From Tremella fuciformis (taxonomy: Eukaryota > Basidiomycota > Tremellomycetes > Tremellales > Tremellaceae), in NCBI GenBank assembly GCA_032768795.1, contig CP136492.1, positions 744,001 through 808,000 of the forward strand: a DNA stretch of 64,000 nt, written 5' to 3'. The first letter of the stretch is position 1, and the number at the start of each line of letters is the position of its first letter. The notes under the pieces are model-generated. The model saw only the letters and a program-made list of their open reading frames with translations, did no database searches and was not told the DNA's origin. A program made the position numbers and the translations under genes. Of the stretch, positions 22,381 to 31,700 are shown piece after piece.

Positions 22381-24866
22381 ATGGACATCACCAGCACGGC
22401 TGAGGGGCTGCCACCCCTCCAGCCGGCCCAAATTGCCATGCGGAACGCTGTAACCAGGTCTGTGCTTGCCAGGCTTGAAGATAACACCGTCACAGACTAT
22501 CAGTGCTTGGTTCATGAGCCTCCAGAGGCTCTCGCGACGACGCGGTATTTTGGGTCCCTTCGGGACGTCAAGACCTACCTCGATGAGTTTGCCCGTCCTA
22601 AAGGCTTTGCCATCGTCACAGGGCGCTCATGGCCCGCTCGAGGGATCTACCAATACGTGTGTAAGCGCTCCGGCACCTACAATCCATCTGGGAAGAACAG
22701 CAAGGCTGTCATCGTCCGATCGCAGCATCCGTCCATCCGAGTGCGAGTCCGTCTTTCGCATAAATGCGGGTGTCCGTGGGGCGTGGAAGTTCGCAGACTT
22801 GACCTGGAGAGCGGCGCAGCGCTGTATGTCATCGATGACATCGTGAACACGCATAACCATCGTGCGTCCGTCGAGTCAGCCTTCCCGGAATATCGAAAAC
22901 TCGACATTTTAGGCCAATGTCGCCTGCAGGACTGCTTCAAGGTCGACATGTCGACACAGGACATTCGGGAGCTCTTTCGTGTGGCCTATCCGACCATCAG
23001 ACTGACCGCGACGGACATCTACAATGCCCGAGCGGCCTGGAACAAGCGACAACGCCTGGGCCACACCGAGTCAGAGGCGTCGCTCGCACAACTAGCCGAT
23101 GATCCCGACATCGTCTATGAGGCTTGGCTAGACGCCCGAGGCCGGCTGCTAGGTGTCCTGATCTCGAACAAGACCGCGGTGGCCCTGACCAGGCGGTTCC
23201 CGACCGTCTTGACGATGGACTGTACCTATAAGACGAACCGCTATCGCCTGCCGCTGCTTCATATCGTCGGAATGACATCAACCAACCAGACGTTCACCTC
23301 CTGCACGATCGTCCTCATGGCCGAGACTCGACAATGGTATGAGGGCGCGCTGCACGCCTTCCTGCGTGTCATGGGGCGCCTAGAGACCCAAGTCATCATC
23401 ACGGATCGCGACATGACGCTCGTGGCGGCCGTCGCCGCCGTCTTCCCGGAGGTAAAGCAGATGCTCTGTCTCTGGCATTTATGGAAGAACATCGTCACGA
23501 ATGGGCGTTCGGGGCTCACGAAGGAACAGTTCGACACCTTCCTGAACGACTGGAAAAGGCTCATTGCCTGGGCCCCGACCGAATCGGCCTATGAGTTTGG
23601 TCTCACCGAATTCTCGAGACTTTATGCAGGTCAGCCACGGTTCCGCCGGGCTTATGCCTATGCGTTCGGGCTCACCGAGTATAAGGACTACTTTGTTGAG
23701 GCCTTTACCAACGCCTCGAGGCACCTCGGGCAGCGAGACAGCTCGAGATGCGAGGGCGCTCATAAAGTCATTAAAGGCTTCCTGAAGAAGTCGACCTCTG
23801 ACATTTGCCGTTTGGTCGGCCGTCTCAAGGCCTATCTCACTCTGCAGCAGTCAGCTATCCTCCAGAGGATGGCGGAAGAGACTGGCAGGGCCTTGACAAG
23901 GCTGCCGATCATTTTCCAGCTGGTGAGAGCAAATTTTGAACCGGGGTGTCAGAGAAGAGACCAGGCGGTCTGTGCACACCCCCTTTGAGGCTGGCTGACC
24001 GACACAGACTTCCTGTCAAATCTCGAGTTTTGCTCTCAAGCGGGCCATCGGACAGTGGCGGATCGCTAAAGCAGTGGCCAGAGTTGGAGACCCTGCAGAA
24101 ATCAGCGTCCTACACGACGAAGACGGCGTTGAGGATACCCTCGACTGTCCGACACCCTGCCGCGGTGTCTTTGAGGCCGTTTATGGGATCCCCTGCCACC
24201 ACAAGCTCGCAAGGCTTATTCAAGAGCAAGGACCGGTCACAGTGGCCATGTTCTCGCATGCCTGGCGCTTGGAGACCGAGCAGGGACTCGCTAGGTTCAT
24301 GTACGACCCGTCCGAGGCCCCCCTTGACCTCTTGGATGCAGAGGCGGCGGTTGCCGCCTCTTCAAGTCTACCTGGGACTTTTGACTTCGACGGGATCCGC
24401 AACCCGCTTGTTGTGCGCGTTCGAGGCCGTCCTGTAGGCAGCGGCAACTTACATGTGTCTACGGAGATTGTCGACGACGGCGACGAGGTCCTAAGACCGG
24501 CTACAGGCCGACAGGCCACGACCCAGCGCGATCCTTCGGGATTCGAGGTTGTCGAGGCCGCCGCTGGTGATCAGAGACGCCCTCGACGATGCGGCGTGTG
24601 CCGAAACGTCGGCCACTTCCGCAACAGGTGCCCTGTGCTCGCCAATCAAGCCCTGGAGAGCAACGACGTCGGGACATCAAATTCTCGAGCCACAGGCCGT
24701 TCCCGGCGTTCTGGCTCGAGAGTCTTGCAGGCGACAGGCTATTGGGTGTGAGTACAGCTCCTCAATGCCGTAGCATTCATGCTGACCGAGTCGCAGGCTG
24801 GAGAACAGAGACACCGACCCAAGTGATGATGAGAGCAGTGAGGCCGAGGTTGTGGGGCAGATTTAG
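22381..24866 (+). CDS. MULE transposase
   Basis: Exons 22381-23922, 24008-24747 and 24797-24866 give 783 residues. An N-terminal region with CGCPWGVEVR and NTHNHR resembles the FAR1/WRKY-GCM1-type zinc DNA-binding domain of MULEs. The DDE core shows LTMDCTYKTN (about 278), VIITDRDMTLVAA (about 339), LWHLWKNI and EGAHKVIKGF (about 458). After it comes a SWIM-type zinc finger (CRGVFEAVYGIPCHHKLA) and near the C-terminus a CCHC knuckle (CGVCRNVGHFRNRC, about 710). This domain order is standard for autonomous MULE transposases, which cut and paste through the terminal repeats. All expected acidic residues are present, and no frameshift or stop interrupts the gene. The stop codon lies within the imperfect part of the right terminal repeat. 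Confidence 0.93.
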
Positions 24867-24918
24867 GCATGCATGATATACGATCTCGGGACCTATTTGA
24901 GGCGCCTAATAAAATTTT

Positions 24919-24960
24919 GGGTGCGGGTAAAGAACGCGAGGGGTGCGTCCATTGGGACCC
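24919..24960 (-). repeat. MULE terminal inverted repeat, right
   Basis: This is the inverse of the left 42-bp terminus with two differences. The imperfect extension reaches ATTTAGGCATGCAT at 24861-24874, overlapping the transposase stop codon. Confidence 0.95.
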
Positions 24961-24968
24961 AGCTTATA
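24961..24968. repeat. target-site duplication of the MULE, right copy
   Basis: AGCTTATA matches the left copy at 22075-22082 exactly. Confidence 0.9.
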
Positions 24969-25229
24969 TTGGCTAAACGCCCTTTCGGAACGACTCCCGA
25001 CTTGCCCGGCCTCGGAAATGTCCGAAAATTAGGCGGACATCGAAGTATCCGGGTAACACGCCTAAAGCGTGGTCTCTGGTCAGCTCTGCTCGTAACCGTT
25101 CTTTCTTGCTTTGGGTGTGTACGATAGTATCACAGCGGCCTCACACACAACGTGCGGTGCAGACGAATCCATCACGATCAACTTGGACATCAACGAGCTA
25201 GAGCTTGTGTCTCGCAAAGCTGTCTCGAC

Positions 25230-26660
25230 CTAGGCGTCCTGGAGAAAGCCCCAAAGATTGTTGAGGCTTTCTGCCAAAGTAGGGTGCGCGAAGACGAAGT
25301 CCTGGAGCTGTGTATACTTCATATCACCAGCCATGGCCATTTGCACCACGCTCATAATCTCTCCAGCCTCGATCCCGAGACAAGTGAAGCCGATGATCCT
25401 TTGCGTATCGGCGTTGACGACTGCCTTCATGAGACCTCTGGTCTCATCTGTCTCAAGTGCACGAGCAACGTAGCTCATCGGCATGGTGGCGACTTGAAGT
25501 CGGGCGTCGGGGTACTCAGTCTTGGCTTCGTGGAGATGCAGCCCAACGTGGGCGAGCTGCGGGTCGGTGTACATGCAGTAAGGCGTGATCAGGCGTCGGT
25601 CCGAGATGCTGGACTGCTCGTCTCGCAGCAGGTTCCGCTGCACAACGCGAAAGTCGTCGTACGAGACGTGAGTGAAGGCGGGGCCACCCTTGACATCACC
25701 AATGGCCCATATATGTGGGTTGCTTGTCTGCAGCTGCGGATCGACCTGGACGTGTCCCCGAGGACTGAGCTTGACGCCAGCCGCGCCGAGGTTCAGGTGA
25801 TCAGTGTTGGGGGTACGACCGGCGGCAAAGAGGATGTGCGATGCTGTGATGGTCTGCACCTTCCGGTCGACCTCCGCATCGAGCTCTGCTCCGCTGGAAG
25901 CCTGTCTGATCCGCTTCGGCAGACAGCCGAGGTGCACAATCATACCCTCGTCCTGGAGGATGCTCAGGAGGGATGCGGCGACATCCACGTCCTCGCGGGG
26001 TACAAGCTGCTTGGCGCGCTGTAGGACGGTGACCTTTGCCCCGAGGCGGAGAAAGAGCTGCCCGAATTCGAGCCCGACGTAGCCGCCGCCGACCACTATG
26101 AGATGCTCAGGCACTGCGCCCAGCTCCTGGATGGACGTCGAATCGAGGAGGACACCCGGGGCGAGCGTATCAGCTCCTGGGATATCCGGCACGGCAGGCC
26201 TTTCTCCCGTGGAGATGAAGAACTTGTCGGCGGTGAGTTTGGCGTCCAGTCCATTCCCGGATACTTGGATGGTCTTGTCGTCCACAAAGCTCGCTTTCCC
26301 ACGCAGGATATCGACTCCGGCTTCGCGCAACCGTCGCTCCGAGCCCCCACGGAAAGATTCGACGATGTCTCTCTTCCGCTGGCGCACCTTAACCATGTCT
26401 ATCTGGGGCTGGCCCAGGTGTACCCCGTAGTCCGGTCCGCGACGGGCCAGATGGGCGATTCTGCCTGAGGCGATGAGTGTTTTGGTAGGTGTGCATCCGA
26501 CATTGACGCAACACCCGCCGACATAAGCCGACTCGATGAGGGCGGTGCGGTGCCCAGCCTTGGCAAAGGCTTGTGAGAGGGGCGTTCCGCCTTGCCCGGA
26601 TCCAATGATTACTGCGGCGTAGTGGGACGTGTTTCCCATAGTTCCGGTACGAAGTTGCAT
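25230..26660 (-). CDS. FAD pyridine-nucleotide disulphide oxidoreductase (mercuric reductase/dihydrolipoamide dehydrogenase-like), intronless
   Basis: A single uninterrupted frame of 476 residues runs from the ATG at 26660. An FAD site AAVIIGSGQGGTPLSQAFAK is followed by the redox-active pair in GGCCVNVGCTPTKTL. The NAD(P)H site is LIVVGGGYVGLEFGQ, the second FAD contact is HIWAIGDVKGGPAFTH, and the C-terminal dimer interface ends FAHPTLAESLNNLWGF. This architecture belongs to class I flavoprotein disulphide reductases. The FAHPTLAESLNNL ending and the lack of a targeting peptide fit bacterial-type mercuric-reductase-like enzymes better than mitochondrial Lpd1. It lacks the N-terminal metal-binding domain and paired C-terminal cysteines of true MerA, so the substrate is unknown. 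All neighbours of comparable size have introns, which suggests horizontal acquisition. Divergent to the MARVEL gene. Confidence 0.88.
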   Translation of the reverse strand: MQLRTGTMGNTSHYAAVIIGSGQGGTPLSQAFAKAGHRTALIESAYVGGCCVNVGCTPTKTLIASGRIAHLARRGPDYGVHLGQPQIDMVKVRQRKRDIVESFRGGSERRLREAGVDILRGKASFVDDKTIQVSGNGLDAKLTADKFFISTGERPAVPDIPGADTLAPGVLLDSTSIQELGAVPEHLIVVGGGYVGLEFGQLFLRLGAKVTVLQRAKQLVPREDVDVAASLLSILQDEGMIVHLGCLPKRIRQASSGAELDAEVDRKVQTITASHILFAAGRTPNTDHLNLGAAGVKLSPRGHVQVDPQLQTSNPHIWAIGDVKGGPAFTHVSYDDFRVVQRNLLRDEQSSISDRRLITPYCMYTDPQLAHVGLHLHEAKTEYPDARLQVATMPMSYVARALETDETRGLMKAVVNADTQRIIGFTCLGIEAGEIMSVVQMAMAGDMKYTQLQDFVFAHPTLAESLNNLWGFLQDA

Positions 26661-26892
26661 GTAAGTGCGCTGATGGACGGAATCCTAACTACATCTTCAA
26701 ACCGGCAGTACCATTCGGCGAATCGGCGGGCGTCGTACGTCTGTCTTCTTTGTCTCCTCTATGAGCTGTCCGTCGTTATTTCCAGTGAAATGCTGCGGGC
26801 GCATCGTCGGATCCTGGACCAGCTGAGCGGTGCATGCTCCCGCCATCCCTTGAACTCTCATGCATCGCCCTTCGATAAGCGATTTTATCAGT

Positions 26893-26924
26893 CGGAGACT
26901 CCGGCGGATACTTCGGAGACTCCG
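26893..26924. promoter_or_regulatory. twin palindrome CGGAGACTCCG, candidate zinc-cluster factor site
   Basis: The 11-bp perfect palindrome CGGAGACTCCG (CGGAG-A-CTCCG) occurs at 26893-26903 and again at 26914-26924. Start-to-start spacing is 21 bp, about two helical turns, so both face the same side of the DNA. They lie in the 379-bp interval between the divergent FAD oxidoreductase and MARVEL genes. Inverted CGG half-sites are typical targets of fungal Zn2Cys6 dimers (established knowledge); assignment to any factor is inference. Confidence 0.55.
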
Positions 26925-27039
26925 ATATCATAAGCCTCTTAAAGCGCCAAACTTGCAGCAGCTGTCGCGCGCAAGCTCGACGAGACGAAACGCATACAGC
27001 ACGCAACGCACTACAAACAACCGCCCGAGGATAGGCAAC

Positions 27040-27630
27040 ATGATCAATACTTCGATGGAGCGGCTCATTATCTATCTCCGGTCGATTCATATTGTTCAGG
27101 GCATCCTCTTCCCCCTCATATTTGCCCTCGGATGCGCGCGCGCGGCCAGTATCGGGCGAAAGGTGACGAGAGCAGACACTTGGATCATCATAGTGGTATG
27201 TCGTATAGCGCTTGATCTCGTTCGCGCTGATCAGTAGTCGATCAAGTCGATGGTCATACTGGCCTACCAATTCTTTTCGGACAAAGTGACATGGCTCCAG
27301 CGATTTGTTAGCCTCAAGACGAACCTCATCCTCAACTGCATCGAGACGGTCTTCTGGCTAGCTGCGCTGGTCATCTCGGGGATGACAGTGAAGGGCTGCT
27401 CGGGCTCAGCCTGTGCGCTCTCAGGAGTCATCATCTGCTTGGCTATCGTGCTGTTGTAAGTGCCACAAGCCGCCGCGGGACCTGGCTGACAAGTCAGCTT
27501 TCTCTCGGTACCCGTCGTGGCAATCTCAGGCCAAATGTTCCACTACCGTAGGCAGAATGGCGAGCATCCCGACCCCAAGCACTTCTCCCGTGTGCCAAGT
27601 AAGGACGAGAGGTATGCGATTGGTGTATAA
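27040..27630 (+). CDS. MARVEL-like four-helix membrane protein
   Basis: Exons 27040-27195, 27238-27455 and 27498-27630 give 168 residues. Four hydrophobic segments are visible: IVQGILFPLIFALGCA, an IIIVSIKSMVILAYQFF segment, an ETVFWLAALVISGMTV segment, and a VIICLAIVLFFLSVPVVAIS segment. Short loops separate them, and a hydrophilic C-terminal tail follows (FHYRRQNGEHPDP, ending DERYAIGV). Four-helix proteins of this size with charged residues in helix ends fit the fungal MARVEL-domain group, which associates with plasma membrane microdomains. That assignment is by architecture, not by a diagnostic motif. The upstream frame is open for about 60 codons, but the ATG at 27040 gives the best start before the first membrane segment. 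Confidence 0.75.
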
Positions 27631-28184
27631 TCTTACCCGGCACTACATGCGACTTTGCCGATTCACCCTGTTCCTACCGCGGGTAAATGTTGATATCTAC
27701 CATGCAATTCAGAGCCGGACTCTGATATCCGTTCTGGCTGCATAGAGACGTGCATCATCATTGAGAATGCCTGACCCGACAGACGGCCTGCCTTGCCAAG
27801 CCTCTCGTGACACGGCGTCCTAGGTTAGCTCGGCTGCACTCCGGCCGACTTGAGGCGATCAACGCCTCACTATTCTTTTCGGCTACGCCACATGGGAGTC
27901 CACGCTGACGCTCAACGGGGCTGTTGGCGCCTATGGTTTGACTGATGTTCTCGGCAGTAGTTAGTATTCCAGAAGAGCAGAAGACACGTGATTGAGCGGA
28001 ATGTAAAATGGAATGAATCGTGGTGGCGTTCAGCGAGGGCGCGCGCACGGATCGCCTCGCACGTAGTGCGAATCTGGATATCTCTTCTGATTGCGTGCAC
28101 GACTGACCAGAAGACGCGCATTAGGGTTCAGTAGTATATCATCCGCTTTTGATCCGACGCTCACTATGCCTGAACATGCATGCG
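27631..28184. other. intergenic, no gene recognised
   Basis: This 554-bp region lies between the MARVEL gene's stop and the distal esterase fragment's stop. No open frame with family resemblance and no tRNA-like structure were seen. It should include the 3' UTRs of both converging genes. Confidence 0.5.
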
Positions 28185-28545
28185 CTAGTAATACAGTTGC
28201 GCTTCCAGGTAAGCCCTCCAAAAAGCCTCGCGCTCCGGGGTCGACGCATTGGCAATCGGCGCAAAGTCGTCCCCAGGGCCAAGACGCTGCTGCGCTCCTT
28301 CGGGAGTGCCAAGAGGTGTCCACTCGGGAACGCCCTCGGGCAAGTCTGCCGCGGCATGTCCATTCGGATTGCCGGTCTTGATGAAGTTGGCCCATAGGGT
28401 TGATATCTTGTCACCCACAATTTCATCCTCCTTGGTCCAAGGACGGTATTGATTGGTGGAGAGGCTGTTGAACGTGTATGGGTACTCGGCTGAGTGGAAC
28501 GCCCCTTTGACTGGACCCTTGTTCATCGTGAACCCCGGCACTTTG
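28185..28545 (-). pseudogene. carboxylesterase, C-terminal fragment cut off by the copia insertion
   Basis: The minus strand continues the esterase reading frame directly from the insertion point: VPGFTMNKGPVKGAFHSAEY and NQYRPWTKEDEIVGDKISTL, ending EAFWRAYLEAQLYY with a stop at 28185. FHSAEYPYTF carries the histidine of the Ser-Glu-His triad (HxAE motif of type-B carboxylesterases). Separated from the N-terminal fragment by 5.7 kb of retrotransposon, this part has no promoter or start of its own apart from the LTR. The frame is still intact, so the disruption is probably recent. Confidence 0.92.
28541..28545. repeat. copia target-site duplication, left copy
   Basis: CTTTG immediately precedes the LTR here and is repeated at 34218-34222 immediately after the other LTR. 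This 5-bp duplication is typical of Ty1/copia integrase. Confidence 0.93.
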
Positions 28546-28700
28546 TGTTACACAATGATGAGAGCTATGCATTCGTCCCTCTCTGCAGTTCTACATATAT
28601 AAGAGCGGTCTCCTTGTCAAGCCATCTACATAAGGTTACTCATTCGGCCGAAAGAGGCAATTCTGACCTTACGGGGCGTCTCGGGGCCTATTGTTCAACA
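28546..28700 (-). repeat. copia 3' LTR
   Basis: This 155-bp repeat is identical by eye to 34063-34217. It has TG...CA ends and an internal TATATAAG/CTTATATA motif near 28594-28604 usable as a TATA box. The gag-pol stop codon lies at its inner edge. Confidence 0.95.
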
Positions 28701-31700
28701 CTCCCCCTCGAAGTCTGCAGGCTGCAGGTGGCCGCAACAGGTCTGGCGGTTGTGCCAAGGACCCGCCGGGCATCCCCAAGCCTGTTGATCTTCGCTCCAG
28801 GACGATATAGGCCCAAGATCAGACGTCGCGAGCGTCGCACGGTCCATAGGCCTGCCTCCTTCAGGCTGCCCGGAAGCGATCCTGCCGTTCTCCGCCATTT
28901 CTGCACCAATCTCAATGGTCTTGGTGTCTGCCGGTAGCCCTGATCCTCTTTGGGATCCTCTGGCTCCCCCTGCATGCATACAGTCTCTCACTCCCCGTGC
29001 GCATGCAGCGAAGCGTTGCTGATGTGCGAGCTGATGGGTTTGACTAGCGGCATTTCGGCGTTTTGGCTTGACCACGTGGTGTGGCAGACGATTCGGAGCG
29101 CGACTGACTTTGTCATTCAACATCTTCCCGCTACCGCCGAAGCCTTCTAGATCGCTGAATGCAGCCGCTAGGTGGACAAGAGCGCGCTCCGCGCCGGTAG
29201 GCGGACGGCCCAGACCCAGAGCTTCAAAATGGCGCGCGTGGGCGGCGGCGGGGAGCGACTTGGTGAGGATGTCTGCCTTCTGGTCTGCAGAGCTGACGTA
29301 CCGCAGGCTGACTTTGCCTGTGTCAACAAGTTCCCGAATCAAATGATGCTTTATGTCGATATGTTTGGTTCGAGAGTGAGTAGTAGGCTGTCCTGCGAGT
29401 CTGATGGACCCCTGGTTGTCGCAGGAAAGCGGCGTTGGTGATCTCTGCTCGAGTCCTAGCTCACAGAGCAGATTCCTGAGCCAAACCGCCTCCTTGGCTG
29501 CTTCTGCGACAGCGATGTATTCGGCCTCAACTGTCGATGTCGAGACCGTGGCTTGTCTGCGGGACGACCAGGTGATCGGCGAACCCCTGAACTCCATCAA
29601 CCAGCCTGTGGTTGACCGCCGAGTGTCCTTGCAACCTGCCCAGTCCGAATCTACCCAACCCTGCAGCTCGCCGTCGCTGCCGCCCAGCCTGAGCCCAACA
29701 GTCCGTGTGTGGGCTAGGTAGGTCAGGACGCCTTGTGCGAGGTCCCAATGCTGACGGGTAGGTGCAGCGAGCGCTCGGGATAGATACGAGGCCGCGAACA
29801 TGACGTCCGGGCGGGTGCAGCCCGCTAGCCATAGGAGACATCCGACAAGTTCTTGATAGGGCGTTAGGGCCGTCGACACGTCCTCTGCATCAATCTTGGC
29901 ATCCTGCGGCAACGGTGTTGATCTGGTGCGTCGCCGAGCGTGCTCTGGGAACCTCTCGAGCACCCTGTCGATGTATGCGGGCTGACTCAGCCAGATCGTC
30001 CGCCTAGCCTTGTCCTGCGATACCTTCATCCCAAGCACGGTTCCGACGTCGCCTATGACAGTGATCGTCCACTCAGCCTTTAGGGCGGTCCACAGGTCGT
30101 CTATCTCCCCCTGCGATGATGCGGCAATCACGATGTCGTCGACGTAGACCAAGACAAGCACGATTCGGCCTTGTCGGTCCTGCCGCACATACAGTCCCCA
30201 GTCACCGTTCGTCCTCAGGAAGCCCTGTCGATGTAAGACTCGTCCTAGCTCTTCCCACCAGTTCCTTGCTGACTGCTTTAGGCCGTACAGGCTCTTCAAC
30301 AGCAGCAGAGCGTCGCAGCCTGGTCTCCGCCGCATCCCGTCCGGATACCGAATGTAGACCTCTGTGTCGATTGGGCTGTTCAGATACGCTCCTTCGACGT
30401 CGGCCTGTGCGACAATCATGCGGTCGGCTGCAGCGATGGCTAGCAACAGTCTCAGAGATCCGAGACGGCCTACCGGCGCGAACGTCTCTTCAAAATCGAC
30501 GCCCGGCACCTGCGAGAAGCCCTGTGCGACAAGCCTAGCCTTGTGTTTGACGACGTGGCCGTCGGCATCGGTCTTGACTTTGAATACCCAACGCGATCCG
30601 ACTGCCTTGCGATCTGCAGGAAGTTTGACCTCTTGCCATGTCCCCTTACTCTCGATGTTCGCAATTTCCTTCTCCATGGCGGCAATCCACTCTCCTCTGT
30701 CATCGCTAGCCATCGCCTCGGCTAGGTTCCTGGGATCTACAGGCATCACGGGGCCGTCGGCGGCATTGGCGGATAGGAAGGCGAAAGGGCTATGCAGCCG
30801 CTCAACGATCGCACCGAACTTTGCGGGCGCTTTCTTCTCGCGGACGGGCCGTCCGACGGTATTGGCGGCCACGGGAGGTGCCGGCGGGGTCTCGACGACT
30901 GGTACATACGTCCACCTGTCGGCAACGGGAATCCTGGAACGATTGGTGGCTACAGGAAGACGGGATGGACGGGGGACCCGAGGCTGCTCGGGTGTGTTGG
31001 ACACGGCAACTGCGGGATCGTTGATTGTGAGCTCTTCCTCTGAGATCTCTACTCCAGCGACATTTTTCTGAGCTTGCCCCGGCTCAGGCTGATCTCCAGG
31101 TACCTCCAGATCGTCTCTATCATCATCCTGGCTTGAATGACTTGCGATCTTGCCTCCCATCGATCCAACCGGTATGAGCTGTGCTTGGTCGCTTTGGGTC
31201 ACGTGACCGACATTGGCCTCATCGTCCTCCGACATCTCAAGCACTTTGACGTCTCTTCGATGGGCAATCTCGCCCGTGGCGTCAAGCTGCACAATCCATC
31301 CGCTCTGGGTCTCACTCTGACCGAGTATCCGACACGCCTCGCCGCGCTCTATCGTAAACGACGCCTTGCGGCGAATCTGAGACGGGATCTGCGCATGACA
31401 CCTTTGCCCGAATCGCAGGACGGAATCTAGGCCTCTCTCCCGCCCTGTAAGCGCGCTCCAAGCCGATAAGCCCGTCCTGGCTGACACAGACAGCTTCATG
31501 ATGATTACTGCGGCGTAACGGGCTGCGAAAGACCAGTAGGAATGAGGCAAGCGGCTATCGGCCAGCATGGCGGCTATCATGTCTTTGACGGTGCGTATCG
31601 TTCGTTCAGCCGCCCCGTTGAGCTCGGGCGTGTACCTAGGCGTCATGTAATGTTGAATACCGGCTGACTGATAGAACGCTCGGGCTTCCAGGCTATCAAA

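Larger units (their letters stand above)
22083..24960 (+). mobile_element. complete Mutator-like (MULE) DNA transposon
   Basis: The element is 2878 bp and is bounded by terminal inverted repeats beginning GGGTCCCAATGGACGCACCC. The outer 42 bp match at 40 positions (22083-22124 against 24919-24960). Weaker matching blocks (TTAGGCG, TCCCGA, ATGCATGCCTAAAT) carry the inverted repeat inward to about 100 bp. Both ends are flanked by the 8-bp duplication AGCTTATA. It carries one uninterrupted spliced transposase gene with catalytic residues, so it may be autonomous. It lies between the MFS exporter's 5' end and the 3' end of the FAD oxidoreductase gene. Structure and duplication are seen directly in the sequence; mobility is inferred. 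Confidence 0.95.

Noticed and set aside
25152..26024. 290-codon open frame on the plus strand opposite the FAD oxidoreductase gene
   Set aside because: It is fully antisense to a gene with clear catalytic motifs, has no family resemblance and arises from the high third-position GC of the sense strand.
26776..27270. 164-codon minus-strand frame over the MARVEL gene
   Set aside because: Overlaps a gene with clear membrane segments and introns; lacks any domain and looks like a shadow.
30364..31071. Plus-strand open frame of 235 codons within the retrotransposon
   Set aside because: Antisense shadow of the reverse transcriptase coding region; no domain of its own.
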